NCBI GenBank assembly: GCA_013146195.2
Contig: CM028377.1
Span: forward strand, 20,300,796-20,364,795
Source: Codonopsis lanceolata
Lineage: Eukaryota; Streptophyta; Magnoliopsida; Asterales; Campanulaceae
Reading direction: 5' to 3'
DNA length: 64,000 nt
In this document: in pieces, positions 20,567-32,197 of the stretch
Numbering within the stretch: position 1 is the stretch's first letter
Layout of the letters: each line of letters starts with the position of its first letter
The notes under the pieces: model-generated
What the model saw: the letters and a program-made list of their open reading frames with translations, nothing else
Told to the model about the DNA's origin: nothing
Database searches by the model: none
Translations under genes and position numbers: made by a program

Positions 20567-21303
20567 GAAACTGAAGCTAGTGCTAATTTTGAAAAACCCA
20601 CTCAACCATCATATAAGCCACAAGGCTACATGGCTTCCAAAACAGGCTCCTCCCATGTATGCCTCCCCTAGTACTCAGCAAAACTCTACTCAAGGTCCGG
20701 CCCATGATAATTCTCCACAGGCTCAACCGACTTCACCACAAGCTGAGGATTTGCCCAAAGATCCCTAACCAACAAACGAAGCTATCATCAATAGCATCAA
20801 TGCTCCAAAAGAAACTGCCCCATCAACTTCCCCTATCGAGCAAGTTCTGCTAAGCCCAAGCATGCAAGGCCCCTCAACGTCTAATGTTCAAAAGTCAGCC
20901 CCAGCTTTTACTGTTGTTGAACAAAACTATACTCCTGCTAGTGAAACCTTTAGTATGCCTCTTGATCAGGTGCAAGCCAGCCCATCCAAGGATCATCAAG
21001 TGCTTGGCCCAGCCCCAGCTTCTACCACCATATCGGATATCCCCTTGCATGGAGTGGATCCCTCTATTACTGAAAAAGACGTTGATGAAGGAATGTCGTT
21101 ATTCCCAAATAGATTTGTGGTGCTAGATGGATTTGATGATGGAGATGAACAATGTGTTGCCTCTCATATTGATGTTTTAAATTTGGCTACTGCTGGTCCG
21201 GTTAAAAAGTCTCGCAAACCTCCTGCTATCCCCCTTACTGATCGACTAACTCACTCAAAGTCTCAAGACAATACTCATTATGGCCATACTACAAATGTTT
21301 CCC
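20567..21303 (+). pseudogene. LINE-B low-complexity linker between CCHC and endonuclease
   Basis: P-, S- and Q-rich sequence, open from 20862 to 21314 in one frame, with acidic stretches such as DGFDDGDEQ. This variable linker is normal in plant LINEs between the nucleic-acid-binding region and the endonuclease. No catalytic motif. Confidence 0.6.
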
Positions 21304-21924
21304 ATGGCTGTTAACTACTTATTTTCGAACCTCCGAGGGATTGGGAATGACTCCACTCTCTCTCGTTTGAAACGACTGGTCAAACTTCACCAAATTTCTG
21401 TTTTTTCCATCTGCGAACCGATGATAGATAAGTCTCACCTTCAATTATTGCTCAACGTCTCAAATTTCATTACTACTTTTGTAACAGTGCTAACTCTATT
21501 TGGATCCTTATTAAATCCTCTTTTAACTGCCAGATTACTTATGATTCTCTACAATATTTGACTCTGCGTCTCCATCACTTCACGTGGTCCTCTCCAGTCT
21601 ACTTTACCTTAGTGTATGCGAAATGTTCCGCTATTGAGCATCAGGACCTCTGGAATGAGATTATCGTCATGGGAAATACTTTTTTTAGGTCTTTCTTAGA
21701 TCCTGGGGGGGGGGGGCAAATTTAATATCATCCTTGTGCCTGGTGAAAAGATTGGTGGTACGGGATGGGATAGGGCGGGAGCTTTAGATTTCCAAACTTG
21801 CCTCACTACTGCGGGTTTGACAGACTTGGGATTTCGGGGGAGTCAATATACATGGAGTAATAATCGAGATGGGCGCGCTACTATATATCAACGTTTAGAC
21901 CGTGTTGTATGTAATGACAATTGA
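21304..21924 (+). pseudogene. LINE-B endonuclease (EEP family)
   Basis: Apurinic-type endonuclease of LINEs, which nicks target DNA to prime reverse transcription. Motifs in order: SNLRGIGNDSTLSRLKRL (normally starting WN), ICEPMIDK (the catalytic glutamate segment), then after a frameshift GGKFNIIL (the usual GDFN degraded), DFQTCLTTAGLTDLGFRG, YTWSNNRDGRATIYQRLDRV. A run of eleven or twelve G at about 21706-21717 coincides with one frame break. The conserved GDFN and WN residues are altered, so it is inactive. Confidence 0.85.
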
Positions 21925-22112
21925 ATTGGTCCCCTCAATTTTCTACTACGCTGATCGATCACTTGAACCACACCTGTTCAGATCATAGGTCGTTATTGGT
22001 TTCCATTGCTTCAGTTGTTGAAGTAAAAAAATCTGCCTTTAGGTTTCTTAATGTTTGGACTTCTCACTCTTCCTTTCTTGATGTAGTTTGCAAGGCCTAG
22101 GACGTTGATATA

Positions 22113-22620
22113 GTGGGCAGGCCTATGGTTCTTTTTGCTGAAAAGCTCAAGCTTGTTAGAAGTGCTTTAAAATTATGGAATAAAGAAACTTTTGGAAATA
22201 TTTTCCATGCTCGCCAAGAAGCTGAAGACAAGGTTCTTAAGAAAGAGTTACTTTATGAGCTTAATAATAGTGAAGTCAATAGAGAGGATCTGCATCATGC
22301 TCATGCTGAACTGAAACGAAAAATAAAAACGAAAGAGGATTACTGGCATAAAAAATCTCACTTACTTTGGCTTAAGGAGGGGGATGGCAACACTACGCTC
22401 TTCTAAGCTTCCGTAAAACAATCCCGTCGTCGTCTTCATATTCATCAGATTTCTACTGAATTTGGTGCTCTAATTACTTCTGAGGATAAAATTAAATTGC
22501 GGTTGTGGAGTATTTTAAGTACCAACTTTCTGCTAGTGACTGTATGGGGGATGATACGTTGGATATTATTCCATTTTTGATTACTGATGATCAAAAATAA
22601 AACTTAGTTTCGTTTCCTTC
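22113..22620 (+). pseudogene. LINE-B linker before reverse transcriptase
   Basis: Contains GRPMVLFAEKLKLVRSALKL, WNKETFGNIFHARQEAED and WLKEGDGNTTLF, the conserved plant LINE segment just before the RT palm; it is the counterpart of 13043-13325 in LINE-A. Stop at 22404 and frame changes afterwards. The sequence runs into the copia element at 22620 and resumes at 30125. Confidence 0.82.
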
Positions 22621-23110
22621 TGTTGGTAATTGGGCTTGCGGCCCGATTATTTAGTCCCGCCCACATGGAAATAATATTTATATTATTTATTTGGTTAATT
22701 AGAATCCTAATCCAAGTGGGTTTAGGATTGACTTAACCTACAAGAAATATGTTTCTTGTAATAATATAAATAGGACAACTAAGGGGATAAAACCCTAATC
22801 AACTAATTGGAGAACACGTCTCCCAAGGTGTGCCGCCCTCTCTCTCCCTAAAATTCTATCTCACCAAAATACTCTCTCTAGCCTAACCATCAAGAGGCTT
22901 CGATTAGCGGTGTGAACCAGTATTGATATCCGTGCTCCGTGATATCAATCCGACGAGAGAGACTTGCAGGTTTGTAGATCTTGGCATACGAAGATCGTAG
23001 CTCAAGCGAAATTCTTCCGCTGCGTACAAGGCTCCAGTTCGCATAAAGGTAATTCGTGATTACTGTTTTATTAGCGAACTTGTATGATATATGTTATGAT
23101 ATATCCTTCA
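22621..23110 (+). repeat. Copia 5' LTR
   Basis: 490 bp. TATAAATA at 22765-22772 is the probable promoter; a CT-rich transcribed region follows. It ends TCCTTCA and is directly followed by T plus the primer site. Confidence 0.95.
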
Positions 23111-23111
23111 T

Positions 23112-23125
23112 TGGTATCAGAGCCA
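23112..23125 (+). promoter_or_regulatory. Copia primer-binding site (initiator tRNA-Met)
   Basis: TGGTATCAGAGCCA one base after the LTR end. This is the complement of the 3' end of plant initiator tRNA-Met, the usual primer for copia reverse transcription. Confidence 0.93.
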
Positions 23126-24526
23126 TATTGCTTGATTGCTCGTATTGTTATGCCATGAATCGCATGCTCTTGTTTTTTGGTTTGTTTAAAAGTTTTACCC
23201 GATAACGAAACAAATGAGTTTTATTATTTTATGTGTAAAACTTTGAAATTTTCGAGAAAAATTTATATGTCTGAGTTCCCTACGACGAGGCGAACAACAT
23301 ACTAAATTCTCGTTGAATTCCGTTGGGTATTTTTCAAAATATCGCAAACCCAAGTTTTGTTGAAAACAGATTTTTCCGAAACTTTGCGTGCTGATTCGAC
23401 CTGTTTATGTTCTGTAAAATCGTGATTTTATGGATTGTACTTGTAGTACTCCGTGAGGGCTTTCCAACGACATATTATATGCTTAATTTGGACTTAAAAT
23501 GAACGTTTTATGGCCTCGCGAAGTTAGTCCTTCGCGAATCGATTTTTTGGGTTAAAAAATTCGACCAAAAACGAACCCCACTCTCGGCCTTGATACACGT
23601 GCCATTTTGGGCACTCATTTCGAGGTAAAAAGTACACCAATGGGAAGTACTTGATCAGTCGAGTCCAACGCCACCGGCCGTACAGTCATCGGACCACCGG
23701 AAGGCGGCGCGTGCACTTCAAACGCCGGTGAGGCGCGTGGAGTAGGGCGTGGAAGGTTGACTGGTCAACGGTCAACCGTTGACTGATGACACGTCTGCCA
23801 CGTCAGCGCCACGCCACCTGCCACGTCATCAGTGGGACCCACTTCCAGAAAAATTTTCTGTGCTGACGTCATCATGATGTCATCGGTGCCACGTCAGCAA
23901 CCACGTCATCGATGGCGCCGGCGTGGCGCCGGCCTACGATCGCCACGTCATCGATGATGTCGCCTATGCCCAATCGCTGAGAATGAAGCCCACACGCAGT
24001 GGCGAGGCGCGTGCGACCAATGGAGCTTCGAGCGTCTAGCTTTGTTTTGGCCTTCTGAGTCCAATGGTGGTCTCTCTTTGATCAATTGTAAATATTTGTT
24101 TTTGATTTTTCGGTGTAAAAACCTGTTTTTCGATTTTTAAAATTACAAAAATAATTTCGTGGGTCGTTTTGTCATTCTCGGATCTGTTAGGGCTGTTTGG
24201 GACTGTTTCTAATTTTTAAAATTCTTTGTGAATTTTAAGCTATTTTTAAGTCATTTTTAGTATATTTAATTGTCGTTTTGGGCTCTAAAATTGCGATTGA
24301 GACTTCACGAGACCCAATAAATTTATTTTCAGTAGTGAAAATATTTATGTACATGTTTTGTACTTGATGGATCTGTTCTATCATATTTCTTTTGTTTAAA
24401 TTATCGATTTATGAATATTTTCATGTTATGCATGCTTTGGTTGTGATTACGAGCCTCGCGGATTTTCCCTCCTTACGTGTATGATGTGATTATATTTAGT
24501 AATTGATTTTTCGAAACAAAAGTGAA

Positions 24527-24595
<69 letters not shown>

Positions 24596-24628
24596 TTATG
24601 TCTTATTTTTGCAACAAATTGTAGTGAA
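23126..24628 (+). other. Copia leader with ACGTCA cluster and (AT)n tract
   Basis: A 1.5-kb untranslated leader with no ORF. 23640-24010 is GC-rich and contains six ACGTCA (TGACGT) cores within about 180 bp (23790-23960), most inside CCACGTCATC or CCACGTCAGC repeats and beside GGCGCCGGCGTGGCGCCGGC. TGACG/ACGTCA is the core bound by plant bZIP factors. An (AT)n microsatellite (24530-24592) lies just before gag. The long leader may carry regulatory or packaging signals. Confidence 0.6.
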
Positions 24629-25430
24629 ATGGCTTCTCAGAATGTAATCGCTGACCTTAATAAGGGTGAGAAATTAGATGGCTCAAACTATGGTGTTTGG
24701 CAAAGGAAAATCACGTACTTGCTAAACGAGCAAGAGGTTCTGGACAACCTTGATACTGTGATGGTAGAACCAGAGATGGGTAACTTGACCATCGCCCAAA
24801 GACGCTTGAAAATGTAGGAATTCCTTTTGGAAAAAGAAAGATCGATGTGCACGCTTTACTATGCTGAGTAGCATGCATAATGATCTGATTGGCGAGTTTG
24901 AAGACTGCCTGACTGCTAAACATATGTGGGACCAAATTAAGCGCATTTATGGGAATACTTCTGCTACAAAGTTAAGGACTTTGACCTGCAAGTTTGAAAG
25001 CTATAAGATTGACCACAAACGAAACATTCTTGAACAACTACGTGAGATGTCCGGAATGATTCGTGATCTTAAAAGCTATTGGTTCTCTTATCGATGAACA
25101 ACAAGTTCAAGCGGTGATTTGTTCACTTTGATTCTTGGAGTGGTTTGAGGCGCATCTTGACTCATCTGACGCATCCATTCGGACTTTGCAGATGTATCTC
25201 ACCATGTTGAGCTTGAGGCTGAGTGTCATGAAGCGAATCGCGCGATAAGTGCTGCGACTCGTGATCTTGCTCTTGTTTCCCTTGAGGGTCCGCGCAAGCC
25301 ACACGGGCAACACAAGAGACAAGCTAAAAGCAAGAAGACTCAGAATTTGGGCCCTAAAAGTGACAAGATTGCTAAACGCCGTAGAGGCAAAAAGAATATT
25401 GCTAAGCAGAAGTGCTACAACTGTGTTTTA
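24629..25430 (+). pseudogene. Copia gag
   Basis: Starts at the ATG at 24629 (MASQNVIADLNKGEKLDGSN), a common copia gag opening, then NYGVWQRKITYLLNEQEVL. After stops and frame changes near 24815 and 24870 it continues with the UBN2-type segment LTAKHMWDQIKRIYG and TLTCKFESYKIDH. The C-terminal basic part (25340-25430) reaches a zinc knuckle that begins CYNC at 25410 and then runs straight into the protease region, so the GH...C half is missing. Gag would form the particle shell and bind RNA; this copy is defective. Confidence 0.85.
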
Positions 25431-27116
25431 TTAGCTGACTCTCTCCCTGTGTGGATTGTAGACTCAGGCTCAACTAAACATGTGACGAGGGATCGAGAAG
25501 GATTTGTAGATTATCGAAAAGTTCCTGCTGGTACAAGAAGAATTTTCATGGGAAACAGTTCGTCTGTTGAAGTCAAAGGAGTTGGCTCATACCAACTTCA
25601 ATTGCGGAGTGGACGCACATTGACTCTTCATGAAGTTCTTTATGCACCTGGAATTCGACATAATCTGCTATCAGTAGTACAATTGCTAGGACATGGATAT
25701 TCTTTTAATTTTAGTAATGATCACTTGGATATTTGTTTTGGTGATGAGGTTTTGGGACATGGTTCTTTGTCAGATAATTTCTTTAAATTAGATTTGTTTG
25801 ATTCCCATAATTCTTCTCTTAATTCTTCTTCTTGCATGGTTTATGATGATTTTAATTCTGAGTTGTGGCATGCTAGACTTGGACATATAGGAAAAGATAG
25901 GATGACTAGATTGGCTAGAGAAGGCCTGTTGGGGTCTCTCAGCCAAGTCAACCTACCCTTGTGTGAATCTTGTTTGGCAGGAAAAGCTTGCCGAAAGCCT
26001 TTTGGTAAGGCAAAAAGAGCCACACACCCATTAGAGTTAGTCCATTCAGACATTTGCGGACCAATGAATGTTAAGGCACGTCATGGAGCTTCCTATTTTC
26101 TCACTTTTATCGATGACTATACACGCTATGGTTATGTTTACCTTATTTCTCACCGCGATGAAGCTCTCAAGTGTTTTGAGCGCCGCAGAGGTTGAGAATC
26201 AAAAGGATAAAAGCTTAAAAACTTTTAGAACTGACCGTGGCCGTGAATATTTATCTGATCAATTTAAAGAATTGTGTGAGAAAAAGGGAATACGCCGATA
26301 GTTGACAATTCCTAGAACTCCGCAACAAAACGGTGTTGCGAGCGAAGGAATCGAACATTGTTGGAAATGGTTAGGTCGATGATGGCACGTGCCAACCTCC
26401 CAATTTCGCTTTGGGGGGATGCGCTAATGACTGCCGCCTACATACTTAACCGAGTGCCTTCTAAGTCAGTTCCCACAACCCCTTATGAACTTTGGAAAGG
26501 TGAGAAGCCTAAATTGGGGCATCTTCATCCTTGGGGTTGTGCAGGTTATGTCCATAGTACTTCCAATAAGTTTGGAAAACTAGGCCCTAGAGGAAACAAG
26601 TGTGTTTTCATAAGGTATTCAGATACCTCAAAGGGTTATGTTATGTACGGTGGAAAACCTAACGAAGGAATGACTGAATCAGAGTCGCGCAATGTTGATT
26701 TCATTGAGAATGATTTCCCACAGATAGGTGAAGTTAGGAAAGACTTTGAACTTTTTGAGATGGAAGAAGAACACATGATATCTTTTGGCGAAGGTGGGGA
26801 ATTGCCTCAACCTAATCCTATGGTACAACATGAGGTTGAACCTATGGAAGTCGCCAATGAGAGTCAAGGTGATCTTCATCCGAGTGGGAGTACGGATTCT
26901 AGTGGGAGTCCGATACTAGAACGAAGAAGTAAACGTGGAAATATACCTCGTCATCGATTCGCGATCGAAGAGGAATCTTTCCTAACTACTTCTTTCAATT
27001 CTAGTGAGCCTACATCGCTCAAAGAAGCCCTTTCTTTACCTACAAACAATGAATGGATGACCGCAATGGAAGATGAAATTTCCTCTATGAAAAAGAATCG
27101 TTTGGGAGTTAGTTGA
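25431..27116 (+). pseudogene. Copia protease and integrase
   Basis: Aspartic protease motif VWIVDSGSTKHVT (about 25450-25488), then the pre-integrase zinc domain ELWHARLGHIGKDRM with CESCLAGK (25860-25990), and the integrase core with HSDICGPM, FLTFIDDYTRYGYVY and, after a frameshift near 26190, FRTDRGREYLS. A TAG at 26299-26301 replaces a normally conserved Gln just before LTIPRTPQQNGV. The C-terminal part is open from 26358 to 27116 (LWGDALMTAAYILNRVPSKS). Integrase would join the cDNA to host DNA. At least one frameshift and one stop inactivate it. Confidence 0.9.
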
Positions 27117-28550
27117 TCTTCCGCAAGGTCGCAAGACTATTGGAAACAAATGGGTTTTCAAAGTCAAGCGAAAGGCGATGGATCAATTGACAAATATAAG
27201 GCACGCTCTTGTGGCGAAAGGCTTTACCCAAAGAGAGGGTTTAGACTATGAGGAGACATTCTCCCCTGTGGTGAGATTTTCCTCCTGTTCGCCTAATCCT
27301 AGCGATAGTAGCACACATGGATCTAGAACTTTATCAGATGGATGTTAAAACTGCATTTCTCAATGGAGAACTAGATGAAGAGATCTATATGACTCAACCA
27401 GAGGGTTTTGAAGTCAAGGGACAAGAGCGCAAAGTGTGTCGACTCAAACGTTCCATTTATGGTCTCAAACAATCATCTAGACAGTGGTACATTCACTTTC
27501 ACCAAGCGATAACCTCAATTGGCTTTGTGATGATTGAGGAAGACCACACTGTGTATGTTAAACGATCCAAGAAAAAGGTCTTGATTTCATTATATGTTGA
27601 TGACATCCTACTAGCCGGAATGATATGGAGATGATAAATGCCACTAAAGAGTGGTTGTCTGGCTGATATGACAGACTTGGGTGAAGCAAGCTATGTGCTT
27701 GGAGTAAAGTCATTAGAGATCATTCGAAAAGATTTCTTGGTTTGTCTCAAGAGACTTACATTAAGAAAGTTATCGAACGATTTGGCATGACTAACTCAAA
27801 CCCGTTGTCACCCAATGGAAAAGGGATGTGTCCTTAGTACAAACCAATGCCCTAAGAATGAAGAAGAGAAGAAGAGAATGTCTACGACTCCATATGCAAA
27901 TGCGGTAGGAAGCTTGATGTATGCTATGGTGTGTACTCGCCCGACCTATGCTTTGCAGGGATGTTGAGTCGATTCCAAAGTAATCCTCGACCTCAACACC
28001 GGATGGCAAAGGTGAAGAGGGTTCTGCACTTGGTGGGAACCACAAATTTAACCCTATGTTACCAAGGTGGGGATTTGAGCTTGAAAGGTTTCACCGCGCG
28101 ATTGGGATGGAGATGTAGATGGTTATAAATCTACTTCGGCTACGCTTTCCTCCTTGGTGGTGGAGCTATCTCTGGAGTAGCAAGTTTACAGACTAGCACC
28201 GCCCTATCTACGATGGAGTCGAGTACATGGCTTTGCTCACCGCGGTTCAAGAAGCCGTGTGGTTGAGGAGTTTTCTTCAACATCTTGATGTTACGACGCA
28301 TGTGGATCGATCCCGTAGTCATTGCTTGTGATAGCATGGCGCTTTAGGTTACACTAAAGATCCCAAGTACCATGGGAAGACGAAACACATTAACATCAAA
28401 TATCATTTCACTAGAGACATGGTTGCAGAAAAGAAAGTTGTTCTAGAATATATTCCTACTAGAAGCATGTTAGCTGACCCTATGACTAAACCTCTAGCTA
28501 GAGAGATCTTTCAGTATCACATGTTGGGTCTAGGGCTTCGTAGGATTTGA
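27117..28550 (+). pseudogene. Copia reverse transcriptase and RNase H
   Basis: After a frameshift at about 27110 the RT starts (GNKWVFKVKRKA, ARLVAKGFTQREGLDYEETF). 27317-27634 has the core MDVKTAFLNGELDEEIYM, CRLKRSIYGLKQSSRQW and the catalytic YVDDILLAG. Frameshifts follow at 27620-27900. RNase H is recognisable in fragments (SLMYAMVCTRPTYAL near 27910) and in its intact C-terminus KYHFTRDMVAEKKVVLEYIP and LADPMTKPLA, ending at the TGA at 28548-28550. Copies element RNA to DNA in active relatives; broken here. Confidence 0.88.
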
Positions 28551-29634
28551 CTTTTATTCTGAGAACACTTATGATGACATATGATTATTATTCATTATCG
28601 TTTGAATAAATTGCAATTTGATTTTGTTCCTTTTATATGTTAATTGGATATTTTGATATGAAATTGTGTGGCATATATATTTTTGATTAAAAGATGTCGT
28701 GGATATTGAATTGGCCCTCTCACACGGGTAATTCACCTTGTCGCCAGATGGGCGAGCAAGTAGAGATAGTAAAAGTTTTTGGTACCTACAAAGGGGGGTA
28801 CGCAAATGACGTTTACATTTATCGCCTTGGCATACGGCCAAGATGAGACCTTTTATAAGATCGACTTTATATCCCAAGGAAAAGTCCGAATGTAAGATCT
28901 TAAAAGAGAGTCACTAGAAGAGTGATTGCTTTTAAGTACTCAAGTTAGACGCCAGAAGAGCGGCTAGACTAAGGTTCGTATGACGTTTGAGCATGACATG
29001 CCTGCTTCGTGTGGGAGTTCCGTCATAGCATACACTTCATACTATATGTGACTATAATGCGACTTAAGAAAGTGATTGAATGATCCCTGCTTCATCACTG
29101 TGTGAGTTCTAGTGATCAAATCCAGATCACAATTATACCCTATGTGACTTAGAACTATATCATGAACTTGGACGTTGATGATGCTACTTTGGCATGCCGA
29201 CCAACGGGCTATGCACACAGCCCTACTGGAGCATTGCTTTGGGAAAGCAAATACCAAGAGTGATTAATATGAGTGTCTAAGGAAGATAGTATGATATGCA
29301 TCTTTTTTTTTGTGTTTCAATGCCATGGCGATCATATTGAACATACGGTTCAAAAGGTTGATCTTGATACACAAACATATTGAGTTTTAAGCACCGCTCT
29401 TGAGGGATTGAGGATGCTTAAATTGATGTATATATACGGTCTGGGGTATAGACGAGTTTTGTTTTCTAACGAGGACGTTCTATGCTGGTCAAATGGTGAT
29501 TTGGTATAGCGCTCCACCCTTTAACTTTCTCGTCATGTCGCACGCTTCACTTCCAGTATGAAGAGACAGTGTTTAACGGGTTTTTGATGATACGATGTGG
29601 TTAGAGAGGTGAGTCCATGTGTACGAGTGGGAGA
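28551..29634 (+). other. Copia 3' untranslated region
   Basis: About 1.1 kb without credible ORFs between the RNase H stop and the 3' LTR. It ends with the purine-rich tract GAGTGGGAGA (29625-29634), the expected primer for plus-strand DNA synthesis. Confidence 0.8.
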
Positions 29635-30124
29635 TGTTGGTAATTGGGCTTGCGGCCCGATTATTTAGTCCCGCCCACATGGAAATAATATTTATATTAT
29701 TTATTTGGTTAATTAGAATCCTAATCCAAGTGGGTTTAGGATTGACTTAACCTACAAGAAATAGGTTTCTTGTAATAATATAAATAGGGCAACTAAGGGG
29801 ATAAAACCCTAATCAACTAATTGGAGAACACGTCTCCCAAGGTGTGCCGCCCTCTCTCTCCCTAAAATTCTATCTCACCAAAATACTCTCTCTAGTCTAA
29901 CCATCAAGAGGCTTGGATTTGCGGTGTGAACCAGTATTGATATCCGTGCTCCGTGATATCAATCCGACGAGAGAGACTTGCAGGTTTGTAGATCTTGGCA
30001 TACGAAGATCGTAGCTCAAGCGAAATTCTTCCGCTGCGTACAAGGCTCCAGTTCGCATAAAGGTAATTCGTGATTACTGTTTTATTAGCGAACTTGTATG
30101 ATATATGTTATGATATATCCTTCA
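29635..30124 (+). repeat. Copia 3' LTR
   Basis: 490 bp, the same length as the 5' LTR. Five substitutions versus 22621-23110: T to G and A to G beside the TATA region, C to T in the CTCTAG-CTAACC segment, and two in GGCTT-GATT-GCGG. No indels. Confidence 0.95.
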
Positions 30125-30642
30125 CCTTCCATGGATGAGATCAAAGCTATTGTTTTCTCTCTTAATGGGGCTAGTGCTACCGGGCCCGATGGCTTTTCTG
30201 GTAAATTCTTCTCGGTTTGTTGGGACATTATCTCTCATGATCTTCATTTTGCTATTTTGGAGTTTTTAGCTGGTTTTCAAATGCCGAAGTCATGGACGAG
30301 CACCCTTATAGTCACGATTCCTAAAACTGATAATATTTCTGCTTTTAAAGACTTGCGTCCGATCAATTTCTACAATTTCAGTAACAAAATTGTCTCAAAG
30401 ATTCTTTCAGTCCGTCTGGCTAGCATCCTTCCCTGCATTATTTCTCATAATCAAAGTGCTTTCATTAAGGGGAGGGTTATTCAAGATAATTTGTTGCTTG
30501 CTCATGAGCTTATGCACCATTTGATTTAAAAGGTTAACGACTCTAATATCATGATTAGGCTGGATATAGCCAAGGAATTTGATAGGGTTTCATGGCTCTT
30601 CTTAATCAATGTGTTCAGAAATTTGGCTTTGGGGAAGGTTTC
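30125..30642 (+). pseudogene. LINE-B reverse transcriptase, N-terminal part
   Basis: Continues LINE-B after the copia insertion. Motifs: PSMDEIKAIVFSLNG, GPDGFSGKFF, MPKSWTSTLIVTIPKTDN, QSAFIKGRVIQDNLLLAHEL, and after a TAA at about 30527 MIRLDIAKEFDRVSW (30551-30597). It stops at the Tat-2 LTR (30643), before the catalytic FADD motif. Close in sequence to 12202-12516 of LINE-A. Confidence 0.9.
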
Positions 30643-31413
30643 TGATGTGGCAAAATGCACAGCTTGGGCCGTCCTTGAGATGGGTAGGATATCTGGGCTT
30701 TGGATCGTCTTCCTTGAGCCTGTTAAGAAAATAAGAACACCTGAGTGGAAGGGCAAGGCAGGGCCTCGCGAAACCCCTCCGGCGTGAGAGTTAGTCTCGT
30801 GCTTAAGTTTGAAAGAAATTTGACAGAGTAACGAGGCTCAAGAAAGTGTGTGTACCTTGTTGATGATTATGGAGAGGTATTTATAGGCCTCCAAGGTCAT
30901 TGAATCCGTCTAGGATTCAGTTTCCATAACTGCCGAGTCAATCAAGGAGGGAATCCCTTGATTTTAGGCGAAACAAAGCCGCGGATGTAGGAGTAGATTA
31001 GGCAAGTGTTCTGCCTAAACATGGAAACCTTCGACTTGTCTTGGAGAGCAAGCTGCCGGCGTTCCCAGTGTAATGCATGCCCGGGCGAGCAGGGCTCTGC
31101 CCGACTATTCTACATTGCTCTCTGAACTTACTGTAGATCCGAAGTACGGCCCCTGGTCGGGCAGGCAAGGCCAAATGCTTGACCAGGTTTTGACAAGATG
31201 AGTCTGATTCCTTTGCTATGCACGCATGATGCCCGGGTATGGCCCCTGGTCGGACAGGCAAGGCCGTTGCCCGCCCAGGTCTAAGTGAGAGTTGTGCTGC
31301 TCGGTGCTCGCTGGCTTTATCATTCTGCTCGCTGGGTTGTGGGCCCCATACGCATTGTGCTCGTGATTGGCACGTGATGCTTGCTCGTGACCCGGCTTGG
31401 GCCGGGTACATCA
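30643..31413 (-). repeat. Tat-2 left LTR (3' LTR)
   Basis: 771 bp. Shares CGAAACCCCTCCGGCGTGAG with the right LTR and a shorter form with Tat-1. Minus-strand TATAAATA (plus 30878-30885). Inserted into LINE-B RT. Next to it, 31414-31440 holds the purine tract (minus strand, GGGAGCTAGGGGCCAC before TGATG). Confidence 0.88.
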
Positions 31414-32197
31414 GTGGCCCCTAGCTCCCTGTCTGGCGGGCATTCATGCTCGGAGCGGGGAGCGTTCAAGTTTGATATTCGCACAGGCTTTAACACTTGT
31501 GAATTTTCCAGAAGACGAAGCATTCATCGGGGTAGACTTGAGGCGTACCAAGGAAGCTTCTTGTTATGGGCGTGTCAGGCGCATGGGCGTAAATGACGCG
31601 TGAGCCGTCAGGAGTGGAGACGATGGGACGGGGCACAAAACACGAAGGGCCATATTTAATGCCCTGTGATGATGGGCCGCCACGCTTGAGCGTCGTTTCG
31701 GTCTCCGAGCCTTTTCCCCCCAAAACAATTCGGAGACCGGCCTATAAAAGGCAGCCTCTCCTTCCTTTCCTCTCTTTTATCGCCTTCGAGTTTTAGAGAG
31801 AGAGAATCTTGAAAAATTCGGAGTCGTTGCCGTTGCTGCTGCCGTGATTTCTCTTGAGTTCCGACAAGGTCGTTCTTTCGCCTTCACATCAACTCTAGTT
31901 CTCCTTTGAATTGTTTACAGAAGACGCTCCAACCCAGAAATCACAGTAAGTTTTCTCTGTTTTTGTTTTTCCTGGGTTTACGAATGGCTTCTGATTTCTT
32001 TCTCTATCTCCTTATGCCTCTGTTAGGGTTTTAGTGGGTAAGACCGCCCCTAGGTAGAGACCGAGGAGTAGAAACCACAATCCTGCTTGCTAGGCGGATA
32101 GAATCCATTATGTTGGCCTAGACTTAGGATTTTCTTTTCTTTTCTGATAGTTACCCGGACAGAGCTCTGATAGCCATTTTCCTCGATCTCTTTATAG
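31414..32197 (+). promoter_or_regulatory. Promoter and 5' leader of the antisense ORF
   Basis: Contains a TATA box in GCCTATAAAAGGC (about 31739-31751) reading on the plus strand, a CT-rich start region, a likely leader intron (donor context CACAGTAAGT near 31948; acceptor CTCTTTATAG ending at 32197 just before the ATG), all opposite to the element's gag-pol. The same interval's outer edge resembles the sequence before the Tat-3 3' LTR (CTCCGAGCATGAATGC). Confidence 0.6.

Larger units (their letters stand above)
22621..30124 (+). mobile_element. Ty1/copia LTR retrotransposon, full-length but with broken genes
   Basis: LTRs at 22621-23110 and 29635-30124 (490 bp each, TGTTGG...TTCA) and a perfect 5-bp duplication CCTTC (22616-22620 and 30125-30129). 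I count five single-base differences between LTRs (about 1%), so insertion was recent relative to Tat-1. Primer site TGGTATCAGAGC at 23112; purine tract GAGTGGGAGA just before 29635. Domain order gag, protease, integrase, RT, RNase H is the copia order. Stops and frameshifts in gag, integrase, RT and RNase H mean this copy cannot supply its own proteins. Confidence 0.96.
19740..30642 (+). mobile_element. LINE-B, non-LTR retrotransposon split by a copia element
   Basis: A plus-strand plant LINE with an N-terminal DUF4283/CCHC-like region (19769-20566), a variable linker, an AP-type endonuclease (21310-21924), a linker to RT (22113-22620) and part of RT (30125-30642). The copia element at 22621-30124 splits it; the LINE reading resumes across the CCTTC duplication. 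The Tat-2 LTR interrupts the RT at 30643, and I cannot find the rest of the RT on the other side (43157 onward). Many frameshifts and stops; inactive. Confidence 0.9.
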
